Origin: Sycobia sp. Sy_11
Taxonomy: Eukaryota; Arthropoda; Insecta; Hymenoptera; Epichrysomallidae
Assembly: GCA_018907035.1 (NCBI GenBank)
Contig: JACCIC010000014.1
Span: 4,947,501-5,011,500 of the forward strand
DNA: 64,000 nucleotides
Reading direction: 5' to 3'
Shown here: in pieces, positions 26,035-37,594 of the stretch
How the letters are laid out: each line of letters opens with the position of its first letter
Numbering within the stretch: position 1 is the first letter of the stretch
The notes under the pieces: generated by a model
Databases searched by the model: none
The model's input: only the letters and a program-made list of their open reading frames with translations
Told to the model about the DNA's origin: nothing
Program-made: the position numbers and the translations under genes

Positions 26035-27046
26035 ATTGCTCGCGCGCATATAATTAACCGCATTAAGTCTGTGTACGCGCGTTGTTGGATGCAAAAAAGA
26101 AAAACGCCGCGACGCCCGATGCAACACGCGTAACAGTTTCCCGCGCACCGCGGCATCGGCAGCAGGTGTAGCATATATATATACACACGCACGTAACAGA
26201 GCGTCGCCGCCGCCGCCGCCGCACGTTAATGATGAGAGAACGTCGTTTCCCGGCGCGAAACCGAGGCGGCGGCGCTCTTTCGTTCGCTTCGATTGTGCAT
26301 GTGCGCGCATCGCATGCGCGCTCGACTACGGAGAATAATCGTATTCCACTCGCTCTCGCGTATAATACAGCGATTACAATGAACGAAATGCAGTATTAGT
26401 TAAATCAGTTGTGAAATACCCCCCTCTCTATCTCATTGTGCTCTTCAAACGTATTGGACTTGCGCATATTCTATTATGTAACAAGTAAATAAAGTTAAAA
26501 AGGCCTTTTTTGCGTGACCCGAAAAAGCTTAAGTTTCCATGTTTTCGAAGTAAAATTAAGCACAATCCCTTATATCCGCTATTTTCTCCGGATACTAATA
26601 TTAGGAGGGTGTTAAAAGTCTTTCAAAAAGCAAAATCTTTAAAGGCTGAAAAATAGTTCATCCTGCCGTGTTTCGTTGAACCCAGCCCCCCCCCCTCCCG
26701 CGACGCATGCGCCGTCCGGCATTGGGCAAAGGAAACGAGCCTCCGCCTTGCGCGTTTTTAAGGCAACAATACCACCGTATGATATACATGGTTGAGGTGA
26801 AAAAAAAAGCGGCAACGCCCGTCCGCGTCGATTAATCGAAAGAGTAACGCGCGCGCACGATGATGGGCGCCCGGCGGGGTGGGGGGGGGGGGAGGCGACA
26901 CGAGATTAGTCGCCGCTCGCACATCGCAGCCGGGCGAGGAGTTGCGAGCGGAAGTACGAAATCACGCTTCTCGATTCGTGCACGGGGCTTGAATTCGAAT
27001 ATATGAAGACGAATGCGAGCCGCCGCGGGTGTATAGTACAGTACTT

Positions 27047-27087
27047 TGTGTGTGTGTGTGTGTGCGTGTGTGTGCGCGCGCGCGTGT
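27047..27087. repeat. compound (GT)n(GC)n
   Basis: GT units with a GC block at 27073-27084. Confidence 0.93.
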
Positions 27088-27894
27088 TTGTCGCATACGC
27101 GAGTTGACACGGCTACTCAGGGATGGAGACTAAGAGAAGGAGAAAGAGTGTTCTATGTTTGCGATTTTTGCGACACCGGGAGCTGTTAGAGAAAGGGAAA
27201 GAGATAAGGATACGCTATGTCGTTGTGTCAATATCACGCCGTGCAGCCGATAAATTCACAATGTGCTTTAGTCGGTGGACTTTGCGTGGTGCGAGCCGGC
27301 GAATTATGAGAATTCTATTGGTGTTCGGCCCCTTGTTCCATCATATTTTATGCTAATTGCAAATTTATCTCTTTTTTTTATACCTTCACCGAGAAAAAAA
27401 AAACTAATATTTTCACGAAATTTCTTTTCCCGGTCCCGTAGCGAGACGTTAGAAAGTGCCTCTTCCACCCTCCACCTTCTGTATACATTTTGACCGGGGC
27501 GTTTCGATTGCGACACGACACCTGTGCAAATACTGACTTAACCTGACTCTGCGCGACTTTCCATATTATGCTTATTTAAAACAAGAACTGTTGGTGTTTA
27601 TGCTCTAACGCCAATGATTATCTTCAATCTATCTTTGACGCAAGAAGCGTATTGTGTTGTATTCAATTGATACTATGTATAAAGAATTGACAAACGTGCG
27701 ATTATGTGTAAAAATTAATGTCAGGGAATGACAGGCAATGACAGGCTCGCGGATGGAACAAAAACCAATAAGCGAAAAGAAGCACGATGAACGAAGATGC
27801 AATTAAAAATCATCTGTGTAGAGGACGTAAATTAGACCACAAAAAATAATTACGAGAAAAGGCGTACATAGGTAGTTATTAAGATACGTTACTG

Positions 27895-27896
<2 letters not shown>

Positions 27897-27954
<58 letters not shown>

Positions 27955-27957
27955 TCT
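27897..27957. repeat. (TC)n microsatellite
   Basis: About 54 bp of pure TC followed by CCTCTCT. Confidence 0.95.
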
Positions 27958-29173
27958 GTCACTCGGTACAGGAAGGAGGTCAACGATCCTCTCTTCTCCA
28001 ACCGACGTATTAGAGTGAGTTCAACAAGGGGAGGCGACCTCGCTCGCATCGCACGCCCATAAGCCGACAGTGTATCCACACACACACAGCATGCGCGCGT
28101 GCGCACACGGTAAATCTCGTTATCTAATAGGGCAGTTCCATTGCAAATCGATCGAGCAATGGAAATTTGCAAATTTGAACTCGTCTTCGCTGTTTTAAAT
28201 TTCTACTGCGCTCTCGCATACGACACTCGCCAGCGAGACTCGGTTATTTTATCGTATCCATACAATAAATTAATTATCGCAACATTTCTGTGCGCAAAGC
28301 TGCAAATTGTTACTAAGCCTCTTCGCGTTACCAACCAATTTATTCTTCAGGCGCCAAGAAAAAAAATCATTATACAGATCCACATTCATTTTCTTGCAAG
28401 TCGGCGATGCGAACTGTTCGAACACGTTCGGCTTTTTAATTAAATTGCACTATGTTCAACTTCCTTGTAGAAATCATCAAATATACATACAAACATACGT
28501 ACGTACAATACATACATACAACTGTATAGATGAATCGATACGCATCATAACGCCAGCGAAAAGAAAAGAGTTATAATGGCGTAATAAAAGGTGTTGCTTT
28601 ATATCAAGCATTAAAATTCAGAGCGGATCTCCTCCCAACTCGGCGGGTGGGTGGGAGAGGAGCTCCACCCCCCCCCCCGACCGGCCGATACCGAATTTCG
28701 AAAATTAGAAAGGTGAGGCACGCGCACGCGCGTCACGAGAAGAGCGACAGAAGAAGAGACGGCGGCGGAGGACGGAGGGGGGTAGGCAGAGGATTATAAG
28801 CGCGCGCGCGCGCTTTGTCATACGCACGACGCTATATAACCCCGCGCAACCACGCACGCGGCCGTTCTGCCCGGATGTCGTCGAGGGGTGGGGGGAGGGT
28901 GGCGGTGCGGGGAGGTATAGAGGAGGAGGCGGAGGGGAGCCCCCATAGGATTGGTCAACGGCACGCGTAATCGAGCGGCGCCTCTCTCTCTCTCTCTCTC
29001 TCTCAAGCTCTCGCGCGTACAATTTTTAACTAGCCGGCCGCGCGGACGAAATGGAAAGAGAAGCCCCTTCCCCCGCGTATAAAAAGGCAAACGCGTAATC
29101 TATGCGCATAAAGTACGAGAAATCGTTTTGTAGAAAAGCCACACAGGGTTTGGAGATTGGGATGAAATTTATC

Positions 29174-29194
29174 TGTGTGTGTGTGTGTGTGTGT
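29174..29194. repeat. (TG)10 microsatellite
   Basis: Short TG tract; CACACACG follows 8 bp later, giving a small inverted pairing. Confidence 0.85.
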
Positions 29195-32059
29195 AAACAC
29201 ACACGTGCGTACACACGATAGGCAAGGGAGCAGGAAATAGAGATGCACTATAGATTATTATCGACAGTAAACGCGGTGTAAGAAACAAACCAAACAAATA
29301 GTGCTTTCACTCTCACTCACTCTCTCTCTCTCTCTCTCTCGATGCCCCGGCCACTACTCTCATTATTTCATATCTAGATGCGTTATTGCAGAGACGCCGT
29401 AATATCGCGACATCGAGCATCCGACTCGTATAATCGAGAATTTAGATCCTTTTTATTTTCTTCCTCCTCTCATCCTGTTCTATTTCTCGGTGACGGGTAC
29501 GAGAGCGCGCGCCCGGTCTTATTATCTCTCATCTCGTTTCTATATAATCGCCGACGGATCTCCGACGTTATAATGCCCAAAAACACACGTATTATATATA
29601 GATATGCGGGAGATAGGTGGGAGAGTGGTTGCGGGGGGGGGGGGGGAGAAGCCGGCGACCGGCGCCGCACGCGTAGATTTTCGTGTATATAATAATGGTA
29701 AACGCCCGCCGCCGTGTTATTATATACGCTATAATGCGTGTAGGCCCATTGCTTCGCTTGACGCAATATTCCCGAAACGCGGCTCACTCTCGAAGTAATT
29801 TATGGGCGTCGCCTCCGCGGTCCTCGTTCTACCCTCCCCCACTCCCCGCCCGCCGCCGACGACTCAATTTTAATTTTTATTACTATTGGATTTTCTATAT
29901 ATTGAGGAAGTGAGAGGGAATGCGAGAGCAACAGCATGTGTGAGACAGAGAGAGGGAGATTCTCCACCTTCCTCTACCGTATATACATGTATAATACGAG
30001 AATCGAAAAAGTAACGCGGTTGCGTGGAAAAGAGGATTCAACGGTCGCTGATACATCGGTACAATGGACACACACACACACACACACGCGCGCGCACAGC
30101 ACATAAACACAAAAGCGCTAGCGCGCATACACGTACGTACGTATACTAATTCAGCGCACGCGCAGGCAATTATTTACGTGGGCCTCGCGGGGCCCTTGGC
30201 CCGGTGCGCGCCGCGCCATCGTCCATCTGGCGATTTCGCCGGGCGGACACAGCGAGCGTGAGCGCGCGCGCGAAATCGACCCGTTTCTCCATCGGGTGTG
30301 TATACATTGGAGGACCCGCGTCGCAGTTGCACGCGGCCCTGGGGCTCTTTTTTTTTCATTCTCGGAGGTTGTTGTTTTTTTTTTTTTTTTTTTTTAATTT
30401 TATTTTATTTTTCTTCGGCACCGGGTACGTATTCCGTATACATACACCTGTCGCTCACAACCGGGCAGGTGTCCCTTTACCGTATATTATACGTGAAATT
30501 ACCGCTTTTATTTGTGTACACACACACATATATATATACATACATACACGTGTGCCAATCGAACGTTGTGACCGACGTACGGAGTGGCGATCGGGGCCGA
30601 TCGTTTCCCCTATATATTTATATGTATATGAGTAATATGGTAACGAAAGTGAGAACTTTAAAATGCTGGATCTTCTTTCTTTCTTTCTTGCTCGCGCGCT
30701 CGCGTCACGGATGCCTATTATCAGCTCCTGCGATACGGCGTTACATCTGCATTTATATTAATTCAACGGTCGAGTTTGCTACTATACGTATATTAGATAT
30801 CTAAATGCGTCGTCTTTCTGCAAAGACTTTGTCCAGCGCGGGCGCCGGGACCCCCTAAAATAACTTCTTTTAAACTTCATTGAAATCTTTTTAAAGCTAA
30901 TAGAATTCTAGAGATTGGGAAAATTGAGATTGAATAAATCAGTTCATCAGCGTGGAATTTTTAATTTTGAGCAAATTTCTTTAAAATGACTTTTTATTTC
31001 ACAAACTAATTTATTTCAATTGTTTTTTTTTTATTTCATCTTGCAGTTCTGAGTATTTGTTTATAAAACTTATTGGCTCTTTTATTTTGCGAAGTGAAGA
31101 ATTACATATAAGTACGAATTACTAAAAGATACGAGGAAAAAAGTTCTTACATGAAAAAAAAAAAAATTCTTACTTTACCAATCGTTATTTTTATTATTCA
31201 ACAAGTGTTTGCACGATTCTCAAACGTTTGCTACTTAGGAACACCAGGAGGGGGAGGGGTCTCATTGTCTTACGACGCGTCACTGGCATTTATGCATGTG
31301 TGCGCACATCCTCGCTTCGCTGACGCCTAAATGGCGAGCTCGGATGTAAACATCGCGTCGACGCGCGCCGTGCGGAACTGTCTATAACTAATACTACTGC
31401 CCCGCTGTATTTATATGTATCTAACAGCAACCTGGGGGGGGGGGGCCACGGTCGAGTAGACACTCGCGCTAATTCGATTCGGCGAGAATTATTGATATAG
31501 AATTTTTTTTTTTTTTTCATTTCGATAAATACCGAAGCTGGCGCGTGTAGCGCGTATATAAGTACGCGAGAGGTGGGAAGGGGTCGCGACACCCACTTCC
31601 CCGGCAACGCTCCGTCCCATGAGAAATCGGCCGATCGGCGGCGGTGAAAGAACAAAAACCGAATTCACTGGAAAACGTATCCCACTTTTAAATTCGTCCG
31701 AATCGATGGATGTATTATGAGCACTCCTCCAATCGGCGGCGAGGATCCTCTTTCTCCTCTTTCTATATGTATTTACATATACATACCGGAAAGCCTATTA
31801 TAGACGCCGAGCCGCGTTCGAGGTGCGGTGGGCGCGGCAGAGAGGCAGAGAGAGAGAGAGAGAGAAGTGGGAGAACACCGCGCGCGGGAGGAAAAAGGTC
31901 GCCGCTCTAAAGATTTTTACAAAACCGCGGGTTCAAGGACGAGTCTTGGCGCGCGAGCGCGGGAACTATAAGCTTCGTCTCTCTCTTAATCTCGCGCGCG
32001 CGGACTCGGCTTTATGGTCAATGTCGCGGCGTGATTTTATCTCCATTCTCCCTCTCTCG

Positions 32060-32111
<52 letters not shown>

Positions 32112-32187
32112 CCGGCTCTCTCGACGTTCGTTCGCCCGGCTGTTCGGAATTTGAAGGTTTCCTGTCCACACCAGGCTCGTCGCCTCT

Positions 32188-32218
<31 letters not shown>

Positions 32219-32908
32219 GGGGAAAGCACGCGTGCTCGACGATGATCCTTTTGCGCACGTTGATCACCCCGCCTTCTCTCCTAGCTCTGCTCCACATTCG
32301 CGATCGCGCACCCCGCGGTCTTATTTATTCGTACGCAGGCGCCATAATACAGTATTATATACACGAGCGGAAGGGAGTAAGTAAAAGGATCAGGGCCACG
32401 AGGCTCTTTAATAAGCTCGAGCAACGCCCGGGAGGCCCAGCGCCACGTGCGTGGCGATTTTCGTAATCGTCTTTTCATTCCAGTACGTATCGTTACATGG
32501 GTATATCTACGTAGAGGGGAAAAGCTATATAGAGATGGAGAAAGAGAGATGAAAATAGGATTTTATAGACTTTTCGCACGCATCGCGGGACCTCGGGTTA
32601 TCGGACGTGTCGGCGATTAAACGTCATTATGTATCGGTTACTCCGTTCTGAGAAACTTTTTCTCTCTCGTTTTTTTCCTTCGTTACGGAAGCACGAGGTG
32701 TTTTATTTCGCGAGAGATTTTTTTTCCTTCTCTTCTTCTGTCTGCCAATGAACGCCGTGTTTCGGAGCTGGGCCTCGCGGGCTCGAAATTTACATATATA
32801 TTGTATATATTCAAAACGAGCGAAAGTGGTGAATGAGGAATTGTATTTATTAAAAACTGTAATTTTCCTTTCGTGCCCGAACCCGCTGTAATGTGATACG
32901 GTCGTATT

Positions 32909-32938
32909 ATAAAATGATATAAAATGATATCAAATGAT
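32909..32938. repeat. three tandem copies of a 10-mer
   Basis: ATAAAATGAT twice, then ATCAAATGAT. Confidence 0.85.
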
Positions 32939-33059
32939 ACGCTGCCGGTAGAGTTTTTTTTGTTGTGTTGAAAATAAGAACCAGGCCCCACGAGCTTCAA
33001 CTTCGTCAAGAACAGCCAAACGAATAAGAGACAATCGGTAAATTCAACTTTATTTACGC

Positions 33060-33067
<8 letters not shown>

Positions 33068-33121
<54 letters not shown>
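33068..33121. repeat. (TA)26 microsatellite
   Basis: Pure TA followed by GATAGATA. Confidence 0.95.
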
Positions 33122-33124
<3 letters not shown>

Positions 33125-33736
33125 TAGATATATCACAAGCTGTTGTTACGAGTAGTGCCTCTCTCGCATATTATTATTGCTGTAATAAATACAGCTAGCG
33201 ACACAACAGGTGAGCGGCACACGAGTATCTGCGAGCGCGCGCCCATTTTCTCATCGTAGCCCCCCCCCCCGCCGGCAACACACCGCAAAACTTCCACGGT
33301 ATAACAAAAGACTCCAAGGTCGCCGAAGACGGTAGGAATCAAATTAATTGCGGCCCGCGGACGCACCGGTTGCTTAATCGTAAAATCGATCGCGAGGAGT
33401 TCAAATTGAAGATTTTACGGGAGATAAAAGGATTTTCCCCGAAGCGAAAAGGTGACATTTTCGCGGGGGGGGGGGGCGGAGGAATTAATTCGGTTATTCA
33501 CCTCGGGTCTATGATGTGTGTGCTTATTTTTAAATACAGGCACGCGCGCAAGCTCTATTCTCTAGTCTCGACCTGTATGTATCACCATATATGCATACAC
33601 ACATCGCGCGCCCATGTATATGTAAGTGTAGAAAGAGAGGACTATAGCGGAGCACCGTGTGCGGTTCTAAACCTATGCATGCCTATATGTTTATTTTACC
33701 AATTCGGCGGTTTTCTAAGTAAACGTATCTCCATTG

Positions 33737-33737
<1 letters not shown>

Positions 33738-33784
<47 letters not shown>
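33738..33784. repeat. (TA)23 microsatellite
   Basis: Pure TA, about 800 bp from the mex-3 exon donor. Confidence 0.95.
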
Positions 33785-33788
<4 letters not shown>

Positions 33789-34551
33789 AATTATGCATAT
33801 TATAGATCGATTGGATTGTGTAGAGGGCAAGGGAAGGGGGAAGGCGACTCTATGGAAACACTGTGCCTGTTACCGAAAGCCACTACAACCTACAGATGTA
33901 ATACGCATATAAATGTAATGCTCGAAATAAGAGAAAAGCAACCAAAAAAATGTGTCTATACGCACGTAGCCATACATCTGAGACAGAAACGAGTTTTTGG
34001 CGCTGCGATGCCGGTGATGAGGGAGAGGAGGGGAGGGGGAATGCCCGCACACACATACATAATATACGCACGCGCTCTCTCGCGGAAATAAATCGGGCCG
34101 GGGCGCGCGAACGCCAAAGTATTATTAATCATTACGTAAAGGACCCGGTGCGCCCGCTGACCGCCCCGAGAACGAAATCGACTGTGAAAATAATTTATTA
34201 ATCGGTCAGAAATTGACTCGGATTTGTTTTTTTTTTTATACGTCCGGACTCTACTCCGCTCTCCGAACACGAGAGCTCTCGGCAACGTAGGAAAGGAAAG
34301 TAAACGTTATATTTTTCTCTTTCGCGGGCGCACGCGCGCACACATACACACAGCCAACAAACGCGATAAACGAAAACGCACCTTTTTGAACGTGCAGGCA
34401 CAGGCACACGTCCACACACACACACACACGTATAAAGTTTCTCTCATCAAGGTCTCCGAACGAAATATCTGTTTCTCGCATGCACGGCCACGCATACACA
34501 CACGCGCGAGCGCGCGCAGCGTGCAATTTTACATCGTTACGTTCAATCAAG

Positions 34552-34560
34552 CACTCACCT
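34552..34560 (-). promoter_or_regulatory. 5' splice site of mex-3 intron 1
   Basis: Read on the minus strand the junction is AAG|GTGAGTG, a near-perfect donor. It falls exactly where MEX3 homology stops (GRQ), and the interrupted Gly codon must be completed by the next exon. Confidence 0.9.
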
Positions 34561-34988
34561 TGTCTGCCAACGATCTCGGCCACGTGCTCGCTGCTAGGCA
34601 CCGGCACGCACTCCGTCATGTTCTGGCTCTTCTTCGAGCGTGCCTCCTCGAACACGCTGCTCGCCGACGTCTGCATGCCGTCCGAGTCCTGGCCGACGGG
34701 CATGCCGCCGCCCACGCCGCCGCCGAGCACCACCCCGTTACTCTGGGGACCGACGCCGACGCCGCCGCCGCCGCCGCCGACCGAGGCGACGCCGTTCTGG
34801 TGGCCCGTCGTCTGCTCGAGCCCGAGCATCGAGAGCTCGAAGGCCAGCTGGAGGGCGCGCTGCTCCTCGAGGGAGCCCTGGCCGGCGGCTGCCGCGGCCG
34901 CCGCGGCGGCCACGGCGCTCGCTGTACTGCCGCCCCCGCCGCCGCCGCAGCCCGAGCGATCCATCTCCGGGAAGAGACTCGTGGGCAT
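34559..34988 (-). CDS. mex-3: mex-3 homologue, first coding exon (MEX3-type KH RNA-binding protein)
   Basis: This exon encodes the N-terminal 143 residues of a MEX3-family RNA-binding protein, a translational regulator that binds target 3' UTRs through two KH domains; in the beetle Tribolium mex-3 acts on caudal. The protein opens with [13 protein letters not shown] and a Gly run (residues 15-20), close to the MPSSLF...GGGGGG start of vertebrate MEX3B, which fixes the start codon. An Ala run follows (27-35), then the family box [17 protein letters not shown] (41-57), Gly-rich linkers (71-95), and [20 protein letters not shown] (119-138) leading into the KH1 domain. The exon ends in CAA G followed by the donor GTGAGTG (34558-34552), a phase-1 intron inside the second Gly of the KH1 GXXG loop (GRQ|G). 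The open frame continuing below 34559 is intron read-through. KH1 remainder, KH2 and C-terminus are not in the window. Family assignment is firm; the symbol is by homology. Confidence 0.93.
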
Positions 34989-35095
34989 CGTTAAGCCGAT
35001 GCTCGCAATGATGACTCCTGCGTTCTCAGTTCCTCACTTCACGGTTACCTTTTTTCCTCTACTTCTTTTCTCGTTTTCCCCCGTCAATTCTCCGA
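34989..35095 (-). other. probable mex-3 5' UTR adjoining the start codon
   Basis: This stretch lies immediately upstream of the mex-3 ATG on the minus strand. On that strand GTGATTTCCCACAG followed by TCGGA looks like a splice acceptor ending at 35096, so the ATG exon may begin near 35095 with a further 5' UTR exon upstream. No in-frame MEX3-like residues extend beyond the chosen Met. The UTR boundary is inferred from the acceptor-like motif only. Confidence 0.35.
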
Positions 35096-36269
35096 CTGTG
35101 GGAAATCACATACACACATGCACACGGGCTACTTTGTAATTTGTGTATATACACCTTTGCGGATATATATCTCTATATATTTATATATGTATACACGAAA
35201 CTCACTGGAGGCAGCGCACAGCCTTTGTCCCGTCGCGGAAAAGAAGAAGCGCCGCACCACGTGGTGCCGCCGCCGCCGCTATTCGGCCGGGCTCCGGCCG
35301 CTCTTGGATGTATGTGTAACTCAGACGTGCCTCCGACGAGGTGTCGACCACGCGCACATGTATATATTTATAAATTTAATAACCACACAATAAGCCGGTA
35401 ATTTTTTCACGCGTACAACACTCGGTGGGCGTCGAATTGACGAGAAGCCGCGGCGCAGCCTCCGTCCTCCTCCTCGTCCTCGTGGGCCGCGCAACTACTG
35501 ACGACGTTCATGCAAGTTTTACAAAAACACACCAAGCGACGCCGCACGGAAGTCGATGCTCTTTCTCTCTCTCTCTGTCCCTCTCTATCTCTCGCTCGTT
35601 CCCTCTCCGGTCGATGGATGCGTATTGGTACTTTACGCGAGACGAGCGTACGTGTGGGAGCGTTGATAAGAGCGACAGCGCGAGTTCCCGGTCGCCTCTC
35701 CGTCTGTGTGTATATGTATCTATACACTATACTCTCCAGTTCCGTTTCGCTGCCCGGTCTTTTTCTTTTTTTTTGTTTTTATTTTTTGTTTTTTGCCTAT
35801 CTCGTGTCTTCTTTTACGCTCGGAGTAGTTCAATACGTGCAGAGCGTGTATAAATGTGTATTTTCGTTTATTTTATTTTTTTTTTTTTTTACGTTAGTTG
35901 CTTTGCGTTTCTGTATATATATGTGTAGATATATATACATATATATATTGTATAACGTGCGTGTTCCAACACAAGGCAATGCGTATAAGACGTCTCTACC
36001 CTCTCGGTGTCGAGTGCCACTGCGACTGATGAGAAGCCGACGACTGCGGTTCGGCATCGGCTTCGGGTTCGTCGGCTCGGCCAGCGGCGCGCACATACGG
36101 CGGCTCGACGACCCGCGCGCGCGCGCACATACACATGCGCGCACGTGCGCGCATGCTCCCTCCTTCGCTTGCGTATCCCGCTCCCCTCTCACTCGCTCAC
36201 TCACTCGCTCTCTCTCTCTCTCTCACTCGCTGTCTCTCTCTCTCCCCCACACTCTCCTTCGAACTATAT

Positions 36270-36316
<47 letters not shown>

Positions 36317-36500
36317 GGTATATATCACATAGGAAGCGGGTCCGGCGGCCGGTGCGAGACCGCCATGTGCCGGACGCCGGCAATGTCGCTCGGGTATTGG
36401 TCGGCAGCTTGCTAGAGATCACGTGGGGACCTATATATAAGTTCGTACCGTGAGCGTGCGAGAGAGAGAGAGAGAGAGAGAGGACGAGATTATAGGAAAG
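35096..36500. other. CpG-rich upstream region of mex-3
   Basis: Non-coding, CpG-rich DNA with pyrimidine tracts, a CT-rich run (36181-36244) and a TA array (36272-36310). It is the natural place for a mex-3 promoter or 5' UTR exon, but no core promoter could be singled out. A TATATAAG at about 36433 lies on the plus strand, opposite to mex-3. Confidence 0.4.
36272..36310. repeat. (AT)19 microsatellite
   Basis: Pure AT preceded by CT-rich DNA. Confidence 0.94.
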
Positions 36501-37554
36501 GGAATGACGGTTTGGGAAACGCGTTCTGCTGACATAAAAGTGACGTCGTCGAGAAGTTTCGGGGAGCCGATGCAGCCGTTTGCCAATCCACCTCTTCTGA
36601 GCTCCTGTGCACTGTGGGAATTCGAGGCGGGGATGCTGAGGATTTTTACGGATCTTCCGTTGAAGCGTGAACGGACCGCCGAAGCAGCAGTTTGCAGCTG
36701 TTGAACGAGATGACTATTATTTGTTCTCTTCTTGGCCCCTGCGGATAATAATTTAGGAAGGGGGGGGGTTGATTTGAAAATGTTAACTTTTCAGATATTA
36801 GTTAAAAGAAATCGTGAAAAAATGTTTGGCTATCATTAATTAACAATACATTTACCCGTTATTGAATTGTCTGAACGAGAACGCGCATTATTAGGGAAAC
36901 TCGTTTTCATTGTTTAATTATTAAATTAACAATTATGTTAGTTATGCGAACAAATAATTTATAATTCCTCGAATTATTAGCAAGATTTATGCATCATACA
37001 TGATTTTCATAACAAGATTTTGTAAATTTAAGGCAAATATTGAAAATATTAAATATTACGTTATTAAATTAAAATGCATAAACAATGGTGGTTCCGTTAA
37101 TTTCCTTTTTTTCTGTACATTACTTTAAAACATTCAGACAGTTATAAATTTTGTTGCTGCATTACTTAAAATATTCTCAATTTTCATTGGCAAATCACGA
37201 AATCGAGAAACAAAAACTATAAATGACTAATTCCCTAGTGTGAATCATCGATACTAGTTTGCAAAATTGTAATAAAGATTTTTAAATAAATTTCATCAAA
37301 ACCAAAGCAAGTTTTTATACAATAATTTGTGGTTCTACAAATAATATATTATTTACACTAAACCCGGGCGAGGACAACCAGTTGCTATCTGGCCTGTTAT
37401 CGTTACAAGCAATCTTTATGACATTGGATAACATTTACTTGAAAGAAAAAAAAGAAGACTAAGTTGAAGCACTGTAAACTTGAATGTATAAACTTTCAAA
37501 GTGTATTTTCATTTATAAATTGAATTAAATAAAATATGTTATAGTCGTATCGCC

Positions 37555-37558
<4 letters not shown>

Positions 37559-37592
<34 letters not shown>
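37559..37592. repeat. (AT)17 microsatellite
   Basis: Pure AT. Confidence 0.93.

Positions 37593-37594
<2 letters not shown>

Larger units (their letters stand above)
28000..33067. other. CpG-rich intronic stretch, no gene recognised
   Basis: Short CT/GA and CA/GT tracts, G or C runs near 28.67, 29.63 and 31.43 kb, and a T run at 30374-30395. CT arrays at 32050-32108 and 32191-32218 frame a short unique segment. An AT-rich patch occupies about 30.85-31.2 kb. Confidence 0.45.
1..34558 (-). other. presumed mex-3 intron 1 (partial, at least 34.5 kb)
   Basis: Everything left of the mex-3 donor is interpreted as intron, because no sequence resembling the rest of KH1 (GCKIKALRAKTNTYIKTP region) or KH2 was found on the minus strand, while that region is highly conserved in the family. 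The span is CpG-rich and crowded with microsatellites. Nearly all open frames in it are dinucleotide arrays translated as Ser-Leu, Arg-Glu, Tyr-Ile or Thr-His runs. Nested or antisense genes with short exons cannot be excluded. Confidence 0.6.

Noticed and set aside
34251..34558. In-frame continuation of the mex-3 frame past GRQG
   Set aside because: After the GTGAGTG donor, MEX3 similarity stops and the reading becomes Cys/Val/Arg-rich from CA/GT repeats, so it is intron read-through.
34224..35139. Plus-strand frames of 123-256 codons rich in Ala, Arg, Pro and His
   Set aside because: They are antisense shadows of the GC-rich mex-3 exon.
35510..36415. 301-codon plus-strand open frame
   Set aside because: Composed of pyrimidine-tract and CA/TA-array translation with no conserved segment, opposite the mex-3 upstream region.
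36429..36470. TATA-box-like TATATAAG as mex-3 promoter
   Set aside because: It is on the strand opposite to mex-3 and TA-rich octamers are abundant throughout this window.
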